Shown: positions 45,808 to 57,778 of the stretch, in pieces | How the letters are laid out: each line of letters begins with the position of its first letter | Numbering within the stretch: the stretch's first letter is position 1 | From: Deroplatys truncata | Lineage: Eukaryota; Arthropoda; Insecta; Mantodea; Mantidae | Assembly: GCA_030765065.1 (NCBI GenBank) | Contig: CM060981.1 | Coordinates: 227,361,152-227,425,151 of the forward strand | Length of the DNA: 64,000 nucleotides | Direction of reading: 5' to 3' | Position numbers and translations under genes: made by a program | The notes under the pieces: model-generated | The model's input: the letters and a program-made list of their open reading frames with translations, nothing else | What the model was told of the DNA's origin: nothing | Database searches by the model: none

Positions 45808-46701
45808 GTCCCAATGAGGTACATTCACATGAATTACTCTACCCCTATCGTTTATTAGTGGATACACAATTTATTCTTACTAAAGCTTATTTTTCTACCT
45901 ACTACAGTTTAATCCAAATAAACCTTTCCAGAAATAGCTGCATTACATATTTCGTTGTAGATACAAAGGGAACAGCGATAGTCAAATGTTTAAGAACTGG
46001 ACACTGTATGCTGGCCTTAAAATTCCTTACCGTTTCCATGCAATCGCGAAAAACAATTGAATGTTGAAAGGAATTTAAGAGAAGACCAGGAAATGAACAA
46101 TTCAAACTCTTAATAACGAATATCTCAGAAGCGGCTTATGTCACAAAAAAGCTTTTTTTTAAATAAATTGTATGTTTTAAAGAGAGGTACATTTTTTGTG
46201 TAGTACGTTTTCGCATATCGTTTAACGTTTACCAGCTATACAAGATTACAGGAAATTCCCTCCGAATGAAGAGAACTTCATAGGCTATTCCAGGAAATTC
46301 AAGATATACATTTTATTTATCATGTAGACATATTTAATATATGGTATTTTAATCAAAATAGTCGGGGCCACTTTTTAGAAAATCAAAAATATCAAAAAGT
46401 ATTCCAGGTAAAAGCTAGTTTGGGGTGGGGGATTTTGCTGAAAATCTTCGAGTGGCATCTTTGGAAGATATTGAACTTAAATACCAAGTTTAGTATTCGT
46501 CCGACGTTTTGTTTTTCAGCTATGCTGGTTGCAGACAGACAGACAGACTCACACACACGGACGTATTCCTAAAAATGCTTTATTTGGATTCAGGGCGCCT
46601 CAAAACATGTATTTTGGTGCAATCTCGGTATTGAATTTTTGGGTAGAATGCAATACTTACTTACCAACTCCCCTACTTACTATACATAGCAGAGAAAGTA
46701 A
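45808..46701 (+). mobile_element. HELx copy 26, short 5'-type
   Basis: Plus strand, from GGTACATTCACATGAATTAC to CTTACTATACATAGCAGAGA. Microsatellite GACAGACAGACAGACTCAC. It carries a small ACTTACTTACCAACTCCCCT expansion before the stem-loop. Confidence 0.82.
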
Positions 46702-47653
46702 AAATAGGTATGTGAATAATCATGAGATAATTTAGAAAATTAATGAAATATATCTTTGTTCCACTTTTTGGTTTAAAAAACAGAAAAAATTAATAAATTT
46801 TGTTGAAGCAGGGTCTTACAAGACTATACTATCAACTCTCTTAAGTTTTCAGATTATATAAAATTCATAGATAATGAAGAGGACTTCACAGTAGTATGGC
46901 AGGACATAAGGATAGGGACAATATCCACCGGACTGTAGGCACTTATTAACGCGAGAAATGGAAAACTGACCTTTCTCATCCCTAGTTTAGGGAATGAATT
47001 CATAATAGTAATTATACCGCTGAAAATAGCCATGCCTCCACCCTCAAGCAACCCTTTTCAGACTAATAAATAAATAGGCATGATGTTTTCCAAGAATACA
47101 ATATTTCTCAGTAAAATGGTGAAATTTCTATCTACTCTTAACTTAAAATGTAAACATTTTAAACACGTTTATGCAGATACTAAACTTAAATGCAACAAAA
47201 TTACTAAATAAGGACACAAAGGGCAAGAAAATGACGTAAAATACCCAAAAGGAGAAAATTAAGTAAACAGATTAAATTTAAAATTATGTTTTATTTACAC
47301 TGAAATTGTTTATCGTGCGATTCAATGTAATCTAAAACTGATAAACAAAATTTAATTAAGTTCTTCTTTATGTGTGAAGCAAATAAATTTATTATTGTAG
47401 AATTAATTGATGACATTGTTTTGGAATAAAATTACCACAAAGGACGTAATAAACATTCGTTTTCAAAATCTTGGACCCATGTTAAGTATTTGTGTACATG
47501 TTAGCGATGCCCACGTAGAACAATTAAAAGATGACATAGTATCAGAATTCGGGTCCTGTTTGTTATGTTTATTGTGAAATTAATGCGCGTGCATCAAGGT
47601 GCAAGTTACAAAACTCATCAACAGTATATTTTCTATCTCATACCCCGACAAGC
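46702..47653. other. No gene; trace of HELx
   Basis: 46845-46905 resembles an internal HELx segment (ATAAAATTCATAGATAATGA and AGGACTTCACAG). The remainder is AT-rich and unrecognised. Confidence 0.35.
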
Positions 47654-47655
47654 TA

Positions 47656-48277
47656 CGAGGGTAAGGCAATAAGTATCCGCACATTATTTTTAATTTTTGT
47701 GAGTTGGCTGTATCGGTTTGTGCGCGCGCACGTCAACGTGTGTTCTTTGTCTCCGCTTGTGGAATGTTAGACCGTTATCACTCCAGTGAGTGATGCATTA
47801 TAAGCATGGCTGCACCCCTCACCGTTTGTAGCAAAGAAGAACAGGTGTGGTTAATCCGTTTTTTGTCGCCTGAAAGTGTACCAGGAGAGGAAATCCATCG
47901 AAGACTTTTCGCACAATATGGGTCAATATTTTACTTCGGCGAAATGCGTACGAATTGATTGAAAGGTTAAACAATGTTCGGACAACTGTGAAGGACGAGA
48001 AAAGAGCAGGACGCCCATCCATATTCACTAGTGATGCAAGTATGGAGCAAGTCCGTATCTTGATTCAGAGAACCTAAGGTTTAGTGTAGATGAACTGGCA
48101 AACCATATCGTTTTTGGTCCATCTTAAAAATACCTCAAGGAGCCATCGCTTCACCACAGACCAAGAAGTGAAGGAAGCAGTCCATACATGGCTTGCTGCT
48201 CAACTTAATTTTTTTTTTCAGAAAGCTTGTGTAACGATTGACCATGTGCAATTAGAAGCAAGTGGACTATGTTGAAA
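47656..48277 (+). mobile_element. Mariner-like element, internally deleted
   Basis: Begins after TA (47654-47655) with CGAGGGTAAGGCAATAAGTA, a mariner-type terminus. It carries both ends of a transposase frame. The right end is obscured by HELx copy 27 at 48278. Confidence 0.65.
47806..48275 (+). pseudogene. Mariner transposase remnant, central part deleted
   Basis: Starts MAAPLTVCSKEEQVWLIRFL and continues VPGEEIHRRLFAQYGS; after frameshifts KDEKRAGRPS-like sequence appears near 47995 and a REPKV/DELANHI-like stretch near 48070-48105. It then jumps to RFTTDQEVKEAVHTWLAAQ (48140-48210), the C-terminal end. The catalytic centre is absent. The pattern matches the mariner group that includes the transposase part of SETMAR. 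Confidence 0.7.
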
Positions 48278-49140
48278 AATCTGATGTGTTACACTCACAT
48301 GAGTTTCCCTACTCTTGTACGAAATATTTTTACAAAAGCTTATTCTACATATGTTAATCGAGATGTTAATCTTATTGCTAAGTTTCTTGTAGGTGCAAAG
48401 AGGATATGGTAGGCTTTAAGCGATAGTCAAATATTTATAGAGCTGGTTGCTATGTGAAGTATTCCATTCTCTTTGCATGTCCAGGACATTAAAAAATGAA
48501 TAACGAATTCCCATTTGAGAAAATAAGTATTGGAAAATTTAAGGGAATAACAAGCAATATCTCGAAAATGGTTCACTCAACCCAAAAAATGTATATGACA
48601 TAAATTGTGTATTTTAACGCGATATACATTTTCAGTGTAGTAAAATTTTGTCTATCTCTTATGGTTTACCAGTTATGCAAAAGTCGTTCACAATAAAGAA
48701 TACTTTTGGAGACATTCCCAGGAAATTCGAGATATAAATTCCATTTGTCATAAAAAATCTTAAGCATATGATACTTTAATCAAAGTCGTTAAAGCCATTT
48801 TTCAGAAAATTAAAAATTTCAAAAAATGTTCCATGTAAAGGGTTATCTGGGGTGGGGGGATTTTCTTGAAAACCTTCGTGTCTCATCCTTGGAAGATACT
48901 GAACCTAAATACCAAGTTTGGTGTTTATCCGACTGTTCGTTTCTGAGTTATGCTGTTCACAGACAGACAGACAGACAGACAGACACACAGACATACACAG
49001 ACACACACACGGACATGTTTCCAAAAATGCTTTTTTTGGATTCAGGGGTCTCAAAACATATTTCCGGTGAAATCTCGGTATCGAATTTTTGGGTGGAATA
49101 CAATACTTCCCCTACTTACTATATTTAGTAGAGAAAGTAA
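48278..49140 (+). mobile_element. HELx copy 27, full length
   Basis: ATCTGATGTGTTACACTCAC to TTTAGTAGAGAAAGTAA. The microsatellite is mostly GACA units (48959-48985), then CA. It follows directly on the mariner transposase end. Confidence 0.9.
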
Positions 49141-49564
49141 AAATGAGGTAATTGTAAGTATATGTTGTTATAATATATTTAAAGAACATTATATTCTAAC
49201 GCTTTTTTAATTACCTTTGTACATCAATGATCATCAACTTAAGCTTATTTTTATTCGTTCACTACCATCGATGAGATCTCTATTGTATCTTTTCCGGATA
49301 TTTTGCATACATGTCCTTGCTTTACTTTACCTAAGCCGAAATCCCGGCTGCACACAAAACCCAAGAATCCGATAAATTATAGCTAGCCGAGTACCAGGAA
49401 AGTAGTATCTGTAACACCAGGGGGCGGAAGTCAAATATCGACGAGCAACTTCGTCGACGATAACGAGGAACATCGTCCAGACTGCTGCAAAAGGGGCGGG
49501 CAGCACGTGGTGACATACCACGATAAGACTGCTTCATAGCTAAGCATTTCAAACCCGCATAAAG
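49141..49564. other. No gene; GC-rich patch
   Basis: 49330-49560 is GC-rich, with two overlapping minus-strand frames of 64 and 82 codons but no known motif. Origin unknown. Confidence 0.35.
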
Positions 49565-49650
49565 TATTTGAAAATTCAAATCAATAGCAGCGAATAATGG
49601 GTAAGGTTAACACTACACAGATAGACAAATTATTATTATTATTATTATTG

Positions 49651-49709
<59 letters not shown>

Positions 49710-49925
49710 GCGTGTTTGAGGTGATCTACATTTTTTAGGTTTACCAGTTATAAAAAGTATACAAAGGTCATTCAGATTCCACACTATTCACAGAAAGTTC
49801 AACATAGGTATGTTTTTTGTTAGTCATGAACATATCTAAACGTTTCCCATTTTAATAGAATGAAAAGTATGGAAAATTTTGCCATTTAAAAGGTAACTTT
49901 GGGTGGTGGAGAATTTTCTGGCTTA
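49565..49925 (+). mobile_element. HELx copy 28, internal fragment with ATT tract
   Basis: Internal family segments (TATTTGAAAATTCAAATCAA; GATCTACATTTTTTAGG; GGTAACTTTGGGTGG) surround an ATT microsatellite. Both element ends are missing. Confidence 0.6.
49629..49709. repeat. ATT microsatellite
   Basis: About 26 ATT/TTG units, nearly perfect, inside a HELx fragment. Confidence 0.95.
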
Positions 49926-49935
49926 TTTTAAGTCT

Positions 49936-50733
49936 TTTTACTTCCTCTACTACATGCATAGCAGGTAGAGTAGGTATTGTATTCCATCCAAAATTTTTAT
50001 ATCGAGATTTCACCGGAAATATATGTCTTGAGACACATGGAATAAAAAAATTTTTTTTTAGAAAGGGTGTGTGTATGTGAACAGCATTTGTCAAAAAAGA
50101 AAAGTCTGATAAATATCAAACTTTGTATTTAGGTTCAGCACCTTCCAAGGATAAAACAGGAAGATTTTAAAGAAAGTTCCCCTACCGAAAATTACCCTTT
50201 ACATGGAACATTTTTCGAAATTTTTTGTTTTCCAAAAACTGGCTCTTAACGAAATTGATTATAATACATATATACGATTATAATACGATATGTTCACTGA
50301 CAAAGAAATTGTATAATCTGAATTTTCTGGGAACGGCGTATAAAGTGGTTTTCATTCAGAAGGAATTTTGTATAATGTTGTATTGGTTAACGTTAAGTGA
50401 TAGATGAAAACGTATTGCAGAAGAAGATATCTGTTATTAATTGTTCTATTAGTTCAATATTTTGTCGTTATTTTCAAGTCCCATTGATTTTCAGTTACTT
50501 TTCGCGATTGCATGGAAACAGTATGAATTTTAAGGCCAGCGTATAGCGTCTAGTTGTAAAACAGTTCGCTATCGCTATTCATTTTGTATTTATGGTGAAT
50601 TGTGTCATGCAGCTATTTCCGGTTTATCCTGATTAAAAGAGCTAGGCAAGAAAATAAACCTTGGTAGGAATGATTTATATATCTATAATAAACGATAGAA
50701 GGTAGAGAAAGCCATGAGCGTAACAGATTTTTT
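49936..50733 (-). mobile_element. HELx copy 29, short 5'-type
   Basis: Minus strand: TTTTACTTCCTCTACTACAT start, AAGGGTGTGTGTATGTGAAC microsatellite remnant, GTAGAGAAAGCCATGAGC then GTAACAGATTTTTT end. Confidence 0.8.
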
Positions 50734-50828
50734 CAAATATTAAATTCGTATTTATTACACTTTTCGTTTTTGAATCATGTGCACATATGGGGGGGCAGGC
50801 ATGATAATGTTTCTCTAAAAACCCTTCT

Positions 50829-51681
50829 TTACTTTCTCTACTACGTACAGTAAGTAGGGGAAGTATTGTATTCCACCCAAAAATTCGATACCAAGATTTC
50901 ACTGGAAATATATGTTTTGAGACCCCCCTGAATCAAAAAAAAGCATTTTTGGAAACATGGCCGTGTGTGTGTCTGTGTGTGCTTGTGAACAGCATAACTC
51001 AGAAACGAACAGTCGGATAAACACCAAACTTGGTATTTAGGTTCAGTATCTTCCAGAAATGCGAAACGAAGGTCTTCAAGAAAATCCCTCCACCCCAGAT
51101 TACCCTTTACATGGAACATTTTTCGAGAATTTTAATTCTCTCAAAAATAGCTCTAACGATTTTGATTACAATATCATATGTTTAAGATTATTTTCATGAC
51201 AAATGAAATGTATATCTCAAATTTTCTAGATATGTCCTCAAATGTATTCTTCATTGTGAACGACTTTTGCACAACTGGTAAGCCATAAGCGATAGACAAA
51301 ATGTTACTACACAAAAAATGTAGATCGCGTTAAAATACATAATTTATGTCGTATACATTTTTTTTGTTGAGTGAACCATTTTCGAGATACTGCTTGTTAT
51401 TTCCTTAAATTTTTCAATACTTATACTTTTTCTCAAATCCGTTATTCATTTTTTTGTCCTGGTAATGCAAAGAGAATGGAATACTCCACATAGCAACCAG
51501 ATCTTAAAATATTTTACTATAGCTTAAAGCCTACCAATTCCCCTTGCATCTACAAGAAAATTAGCAATAAGATTAACATTTCGATATCTCGATTAACAGG
51601 AAGCATATGGAGAATAAGCGTTTGTAAAAATAGTTTGTACAAGAGTAGAGAAAGTCATGTGAGTGTAACACTTCAGATTTT
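50829..51681 (-). mobile_element. HELx copy 30, full length
   Basis: TTACTTTCTCTACTACGTAC to GTAACACTTCAGATTTT. Microsatellite GTGTGTGTGTCTGTGTGTGC. Well preserved. Confidence 0.9.
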
Positions 51682-51839
51682 CTGACCTAGAAACATAGAT
51701 TTCTACTTATAAAACTGGACACCGAATTTTTGGGTAGGAAATTTCACATTTTCTGCGTATTACTTGTGATTAAGTAATAACAATCGTAAAACTTTTAAAA
51801 CGCTTTATATGTACCGCACTACAGTTTAGTCTAGAAAAG

Positions 51840-52270
51840 CTGCATCAAGGAATATTACGAAAATATCTATTATTACAGAGAAATCTCTTTTAATAAACTG
51901 TATATTTAAGTTAATATTGTATGCTTCCGTGCAGCAGGTTTCCATCTCCTTACCAGAATACAAAATTAATCCATAACTGAAGACGACTTCACAGTCTAAT
52001 TGACAGAAAATTCAAGATATGCATTTTATTAGCTGGGACATCCTATTTTATAATATGTTAATCAGAATTTCTAAAACTATTTTACTATTTTAGAAAACAT
52101 AGAATCGTAACTTTTCTGTATAAAACGTATTTTTTGGTGTGGATATTTTCCTATACATCTTAGTGTCGAAGTTAAAGATATTGAACTTAAATACTATGTT
52201 CGACATTTATGCTACTCTAGGTTCCCGAGTTATGCTGTTCTCTTTTTCTCTCTTACAGTTACATAGATAG
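51840..52270 (+). mobile_element. HELx-related fragment, strongly decayed
   Basis: Recognisable from GACGACTTCACAGTCTAATT, AAATTCAAGATATGCATTTT and TTGAACTTAAATACTATG. No clear ends. Confidence 0.45.
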
Positions 52271-52280
52271 ATCTGTTTAC

Positions 52281-52418
52281 TTTTTAATTTCTCTACTACG
52301 TATAGTAAGTAGGGAAATATTGCATTTCACCCAAAAGTTATATACCCAGATTTCACCGGAAATACGTGTTTTAAGGCCTCCTGAATAAAAAAATGTTTTT
52401 ATAAAAAAGTCCGCGCGC

Positions 52419-52449
<31 letters not shown>

Positions 52450-52783
52450 TAAACAGCATAATCAAAAACGAAAAGTCGGATAAATACCAAACATGGTATT
52501 TTAATTCAGTATCTTAACAAAGAAGCGACACAAAGATTCTCAAGAAAATCCTCCACTCCAGATTACCCTTTACATGCAACATTTTTCGAAAATTTTTATT
52601 TTCTAAAAAATATTTCTAACGATTTTTATTACAATATCACATTTTAAGATATTTCCATGACAAATAAAATATATATCTTAAATTTTCTGGGAATGTTCCC
52701 AAAAGTTCTCATCTTTTTGAAGAGATGCTCAAAATGTTTCTACACAAAAAATGTACATCTCGTTAAAACATACAATTTATGTC
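52281..52783 (-). mobile_element. HELx copy 31, 3' part
   Basis: Minus strand from TTAATTTCTCTACTACGTAT to CATACAATTTATGTC. The microsatellite is CG followed by TG (52412-52450). Interrupted by a solo LTR; resumes at 53724. Confidence 0.85.
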
Positions 52784-53719
52784 TGAGAAAGGAGTATTTT
52801 ATGAGTTGTATCGTATTTCAACTGTTGGGGAGCCGAACTTGCAGTAGTTGCAACCGCAAGTATAGGTAACAGTTTCCGGTAGCCTTCGCCCCAAATGTAT
52901 TTTTAGATGGCCTTTGCCCCAAGTTTAAAAAAATATTATTACTGTTTCTTTAAATATTATATGTATTTATATTTGCCTCGGCTGCTCAGTATTCGTTAGA
53001 GACATGGATGTCTTGGCAGGATTGTGGTGCGACAAGAATGTAGGCTTACACAGATTATAATTTTATTTCACTTCTTTTATTAATACTTGATACGATTTTA
53101 AATAACACTTCACTGATATAGAGAGCTGTGAGATTCTTTAATTAATTACTTGCACTTTTAACACGTAAAACTATTTTCGTCTCACACGAATACGTATTGA
53201 ATTTCATGAGGACACATTTTGCGTCTGGTTAGTAACGCTGTCTACAACCAACTGAACTGATTTCAACCGCCTAAACTTGTAAATTTCTATATTTCAAGTC
53301 TCTGATTGGCTATTCCTAATCCAATAGAATACCTTCATTTAACGGAAGCTTTTTTTGGTGGTTGATCGGCTATTTTTTTTATAAACTGACTAAAATACAT
53401 TATTGCTTCCAAAAAATACAAGTAGTATTGTTAAACTTTCAAATTCATTATTGCCTCAAGGTTACCTCATTGTTATCCCATTGTTACCTCATTGTTAGCA
53501 ACTTTTAACCTATTATTCTCACAGCTCCTATATTATTAAATTACGTAATACATTCACATAACATAATTACACATGGATACAATAATACAAACATATACAA
53601 GGACTGTAATATACACTTTTTATATATTGTTAAATACACATATTACTTTAAGGCGGGTTATTATTGAATTTATGTATTATATAATTAGACTGAAATCAAG
53701 TGTTAAAAATACTGCTTCA
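52784..53719 (+). mobile_element. Solo LTR copy 3 (936 bp)
   Basis: TGAGAAAGGAGT to ATACTGCTTCA, flanked by TGTC at 52780-52783 and 53720-53723. Sits in HELx copy 31, whose two halves rejoin exactly after removal of LTR plus one TGTC. Strong evidence for LTR boundaries and 4-bp target duplication. Confidence 0.9.
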
Positions 53720-53723
53720 TGTC

Positions 53724-54069
53724 ATGTGCAGTTTTTTGTGTGGAGTGAACCATTTCCGAGATATTCCTCGTTATTTGTTTGAATTTTCCAATATTTATAC
53801 TTTTTTTCAAATGGGAATTCGTTATTTGCTTTTTTATGTCCTGGACATGCAAAGAGAATGGAATGCTTCACATAGCAACCAGCTCTTAAAACATTTGACT
53901 ATCGCTTAAATCCTATCGTATTCCCTTTGCACCTATAAAAATTTAGTAATAAAATAATTTATACACATGCTTTTCTGGATTAACATTGAAGTATATAGAA
54001 GATAAGCGTTTGTAAAAATAGTTTGTAGAGGAGTAGAAAAAGTCATATGAGTGCAGCACATCAGATTTT
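53724..54069 (-). mobile_element. HELx copy 31, 5' part
   Basis: Continues from GTGGAGTGAACCATTTCCGA to GTAGAAAAAGTCATATGAGT and CACATCAGATTTTT. Confidence 0.85.
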
Positions 54070-55018
54070 TGTCTTATTCAAAATGACTGAAATCGTGTAT
54101 TTTGGCTGTCTCGATATATAATTTTTAGGCGCTATGCACTATTTATGCAATATCTAACACCAATACTTGTTACAGAAACTAATATCCAAAGTTATATAAA
54201 AGGACTGGCTAACTTTTATTGTGGAAACGTAATTATCGAGTAAAATTGGTTGTTTCAAATACTTCAGTTTTAGTACCGATTCCAATTCGTGTGTGTATGT
54301 GTAATTTGAGTGCTCTGTATTAGAATGAAATGCACTTCAGAAATTGCTATTGCAAATTAAATTATATTTTGAAATCTCCTCAAATAGTCTGTGAAGTTGT
54401 CCTTATTCTTGCTTAACAGTTATATCCCGGAAATCCCTCAAAGATATGCGAATATATGAGAATAATATAGGACTCCTTAAAATATAAAATTTATGCGAAG
54501 TAAATCCTTCGTAGCATTAAACATTTCTGAGATAATTGCAATTGTTCGTTTCAATGCTTCAATATTTTAAGTAATACGCTCTGTAATGCTAATTTATCGT
54601 TAGATTGCTTCAAAGAGTGGTAGTATTAACATTTGTCTTCAAAGTAGTTTTAATTATTGCTATTAGAACCCGCAGTTCTGCTCGCTTTATTACATTAAAT
54701 ATGAATAGTGTTTCTCACTCTTTCACTCACTCACTTTGCCATGTCTTTAATCCACTCTTTCCTTCCCATTTCTGCCTCTCCCCCTACTTTCCGCATTTAC
54801 TTCTTTCTTTGTTTTCCCTCTCCATCTCTCCCTGTGTTATTTTATTTCAACACACAACAAAGAAGAAAAAGAAGAAGAGGAAGGAGAATGGGTGTTTTGA
54901 TTATTAGCCGTCTAATTTGTTTAGCTATTTGCTTTGGCTCGTTCTTGTAATTTGTATCAAATGTTTTTGGACGATCACCAGATTTGCTTTAGAGACCATT
55001 GTTGCGTTAATAGCTTTT
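54070..55018. other. No gene; weak HELx trace
   Basis: 54370-54580 resembles an internal HELx section on the minus strand (GTCTGTGAAGTTGTCC; CATTTCTGAGATAATTG). A pyrimidine-rich tract lies at 54712-54850. No coding support. Confidence 0.35.
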
Positions 55019-55886
55019 AACTTTCACTACCAGTACATAGTACGTAGAGTAGGTATTGCATTCCACTCAAAACTCCTATATGTATATTTCACCGGAAATA
55101 CACGTTTTGAAGCCCCCTGATTAAAGAAGAGCATTTTTGCAGAAAAATGCCCATATATGAATGTGTGTATTTCTGTTAATATCTTAACTCAAAAACGAAA
55201 TGTAGGAAATGGTATTCAAATTTGGTGCCTTCCAGAGGTGCCACACGAAGATTTTCAAGAAAATACCCTCACCCTAAAATATCCTTTACATGGAGGATTT
55301 TTTCAAACATTTTTAAATTCTGAAAAATGGCTCTTAAAGATTTTGATTAATATACCATATATTAAAGACATTTGTACGAAAGATGAAATGCATATATTTA
55401 ATTTTCTGGGAATAGCTTGTGAAGTCCTCTTCATTCCGAAGGAAATGTATTATATCACTCGTAAAGCTAACCGATAGACGAAAATGTACCCCCCCCCCAA
55501 AAAAAAACTAGATCTCTTTAAAACACAATTTATTTCACATGACTTTATTTGTGGCATCAGCCATTTCCTAGATATCCATTTTTAATGGTTCGTGTTGTTG
55601 AATACTTAAGTCATTCTTTTATTGTCGATTTAAGTTGTTTCTTGCTATGTCATGGAAAGAGTATGGAAATTTGTGTTCAGTGTATAACACAGTTCTAAAA
55701 CATTTGACTATAGCTATTCCCTTTGTATCCATAACGAAATGTGTAATGTAGCTACTTCTGCAGTGATTTCTCTCGGTTAAAATGAACTACAAAGGAAGTT
55801 CAACTTTATATGAATGGTTTGTATACACACTAATAAACGATATAGTGTAGAGAAAGTCATGTAAATGTAGTACTTAAGATTTTTTT
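55019..55886 (-). mobile_element. HELx copy 32, short 5'-type
   Basis: AACTTTCACTACCAGTACAT start to GTAGAGAAAGTCATGTAAAT and TACTTAAGATTTTTTT. The microsatellite is absent; a C run (55487-55497) is present instead at a different place. Confidence 0.78.
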
Positions 55887-55900
55887 AGTATGCAGATAAT

Positions 55901-56548
55901 TTACTTTCTCTACTACGTATAGTAAGTAGGGGAAGTATTGTATTCCACCCAAAAATTCGAAACCGACATTTCACCGGAAATATATGCTTTGAGATCCCTG
56001 AATCCAAAAGAAGCATTTTTGGAAACATATCCGTGTGTGTGTGGGGGTGGGGGTGGAGGTGGCGGTGGGGTGGGGTGTGGGTGTGTGTGTGCGTGAACAG
56101 CATAAGTCAGAAACGAACAGTTTGATAAACACCAAATTTGATATTTAGGTTCAGTATCTTCCAGAGATGCGTCACAAAGGTTTTCAAGAAAATCCTCCCA
56201 CCCCAGATTACCCTTTACATGGAACATTTTTAGAAAATTTTAATTTTCTCAAAAACGGCTCTAACGAGTTTGATTAAAATATCATATGTTTAAGATATTT
56301 TCATGACAAATAAAATTTATATCTTGAATTTTCTGGGAATGTCTCCAAAAGTATTCTTCATTGTGAACGACTTTTGCATAACTGGTAAACCATAAGAGAT
56401 AGACAAAATTTTACTGCACAAAAAATGTAGATCGCGTTAAAATACACAATTTATGTCATACACATTTTTTTTGTTGAGTGAACCATTTTCGAGATATTGC
56501 TTGTTATTCCCTTAAAAGTTTCAATACTTTATTTTCGTTATTCATTTT
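55901..56548 (-). mobile_element. HELx copy 33, 3' part
   Basis: TTACTTTCTCTACTACGTAT start. The microsatellite is GTGTGTG followed by a G-rich GGGGTGG tract (56034-56092). Stops at TTCGTTATTCATTTTT where copy 34 is inserted; resumes at 57442. Confidence 0.88.
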
Positions 56549-56686
56549 TACTTTCTCTACTACGTATAGTAAGTAGGGGAAGTATTGCATTCCACCCAAA
56601 AATTCGATACCGAGATTTCAGCGGAAATACATGTTTTAGACCTCCTAAATCCAAAAAAAGCATTTTTTGGAAACATGTCCGTGTGT

Positions 56687-56723
<37 letters not shown>

Positions 56724-57441
56724 TGTGTGTGTGTGTGTGTCTGTGAACAGCATAACTCAAAAACGAACAGTCGGATAAACACCAAACTTAGTATTTAGGT
56801 TCAGTATCTTCCAGGGATGCGACACGAAGGTTTTCAAGAAAATCCCCCCACCCCAGACTACCCTTTACATGGAACATTTTTCGAAAATTTTAATTTTCTC
56901 AAAAATGGCTCTAACGATTTTGATGAAAATATCATATGTTTAAGATAATGTCATTAGAAATGAAATGTATATCTCGAATTTTCTGGGAATGTCTCCAAAA
57001 GTATTCTTCACTGTGAACGACTTTTGCATAACTGGTAAACCGTAAGAGATAGACAGAATTTTACTACACAAAAAATGTAGATCGCGTTAAAATACACAAC
57101 TTATGTCATATACATTTCTTTTGTTGAGTGAACCGTTTTCGAGATATTGCTTGTTATTTCCTTAAATATTTCAATACTTATACTTTTTCTCAAATTCGTT
57201 ATTCATTTTTTTTATGTCCTGGACATGCAAAGAGAATGAAATGCGCCACATAGCAACCAGCGTTAAAATATTTGACTATCGCTTATAACCTACCATATTC
57301 CCCTTGCATCTACAAGAAAATTACCAATAAGATTGACATCTCGATATCTTGATTAACATGAAGCATATGGAGAATAGGCGTTTGTAAAAATAGATTGTAC
57401 AAGAGTAGAGAAAGTCATGTGAGTGTAACACATCAGATTTT
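56549..57441 (-). mobile_element. HELx copy 34, nested in copy 33
   Basis: Full-length minus-strand copy, ACTTTCTCTACTACGTATAG to GTAACACATCAGATTTTT. GT microsatellite at 56681-56743. Removing it restores a T run in copy 33. Confidence 0.9.
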
Positions 57442-57778
57442 TTTGCTTTGGTTATGCAAGGAGTATTAATCTGTGGTAAAGAGAGTGGTGCTGCACCTAG
57501 CAACCAGCTATTAAGGCATATGTATATGCTTAAAGGCTACTGTATTTCTATATTGTCCTTGCAATTACAAAACAAGGGGAACATAGTACGTCTTAAGCGA
57601 TATTCAAATACTTTTAGAACTGATCGCTGTGTGTAAAATGTAATTCTCTTTGCATGTCAAAAGGTCCTTTCTGCAAATGTTTACCTCGATTAATATGAAT
57701 TATATGGAGAATAAGATTTTGCAAAAATAGTTTGTACAAGAGTAGAAAAAGGCATATGAGTGTAACACATCAGATTTT
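57442..57778 (-). mobile_element. HELx copy 33, 5' part
   Basis: From TGCTTTGGTTATGCAAGG, via the TGGTGCTGCACCTAGCAACC variant shared with copy 8, to GTAACACATCAGATTTTT. Confidence 0.82.

Noticed and set aside
54605..54907. Small membrane protein
   Set aside because: The hydrophobic stretch comes from a pyrimidine-rich low-complexity tract.
4077..57778. HELx as a TIR (cut-and-paste) MITE
   Set aside because: The inverted repeats are subterminal, not terminal, and the four nested cases show no target duplication.
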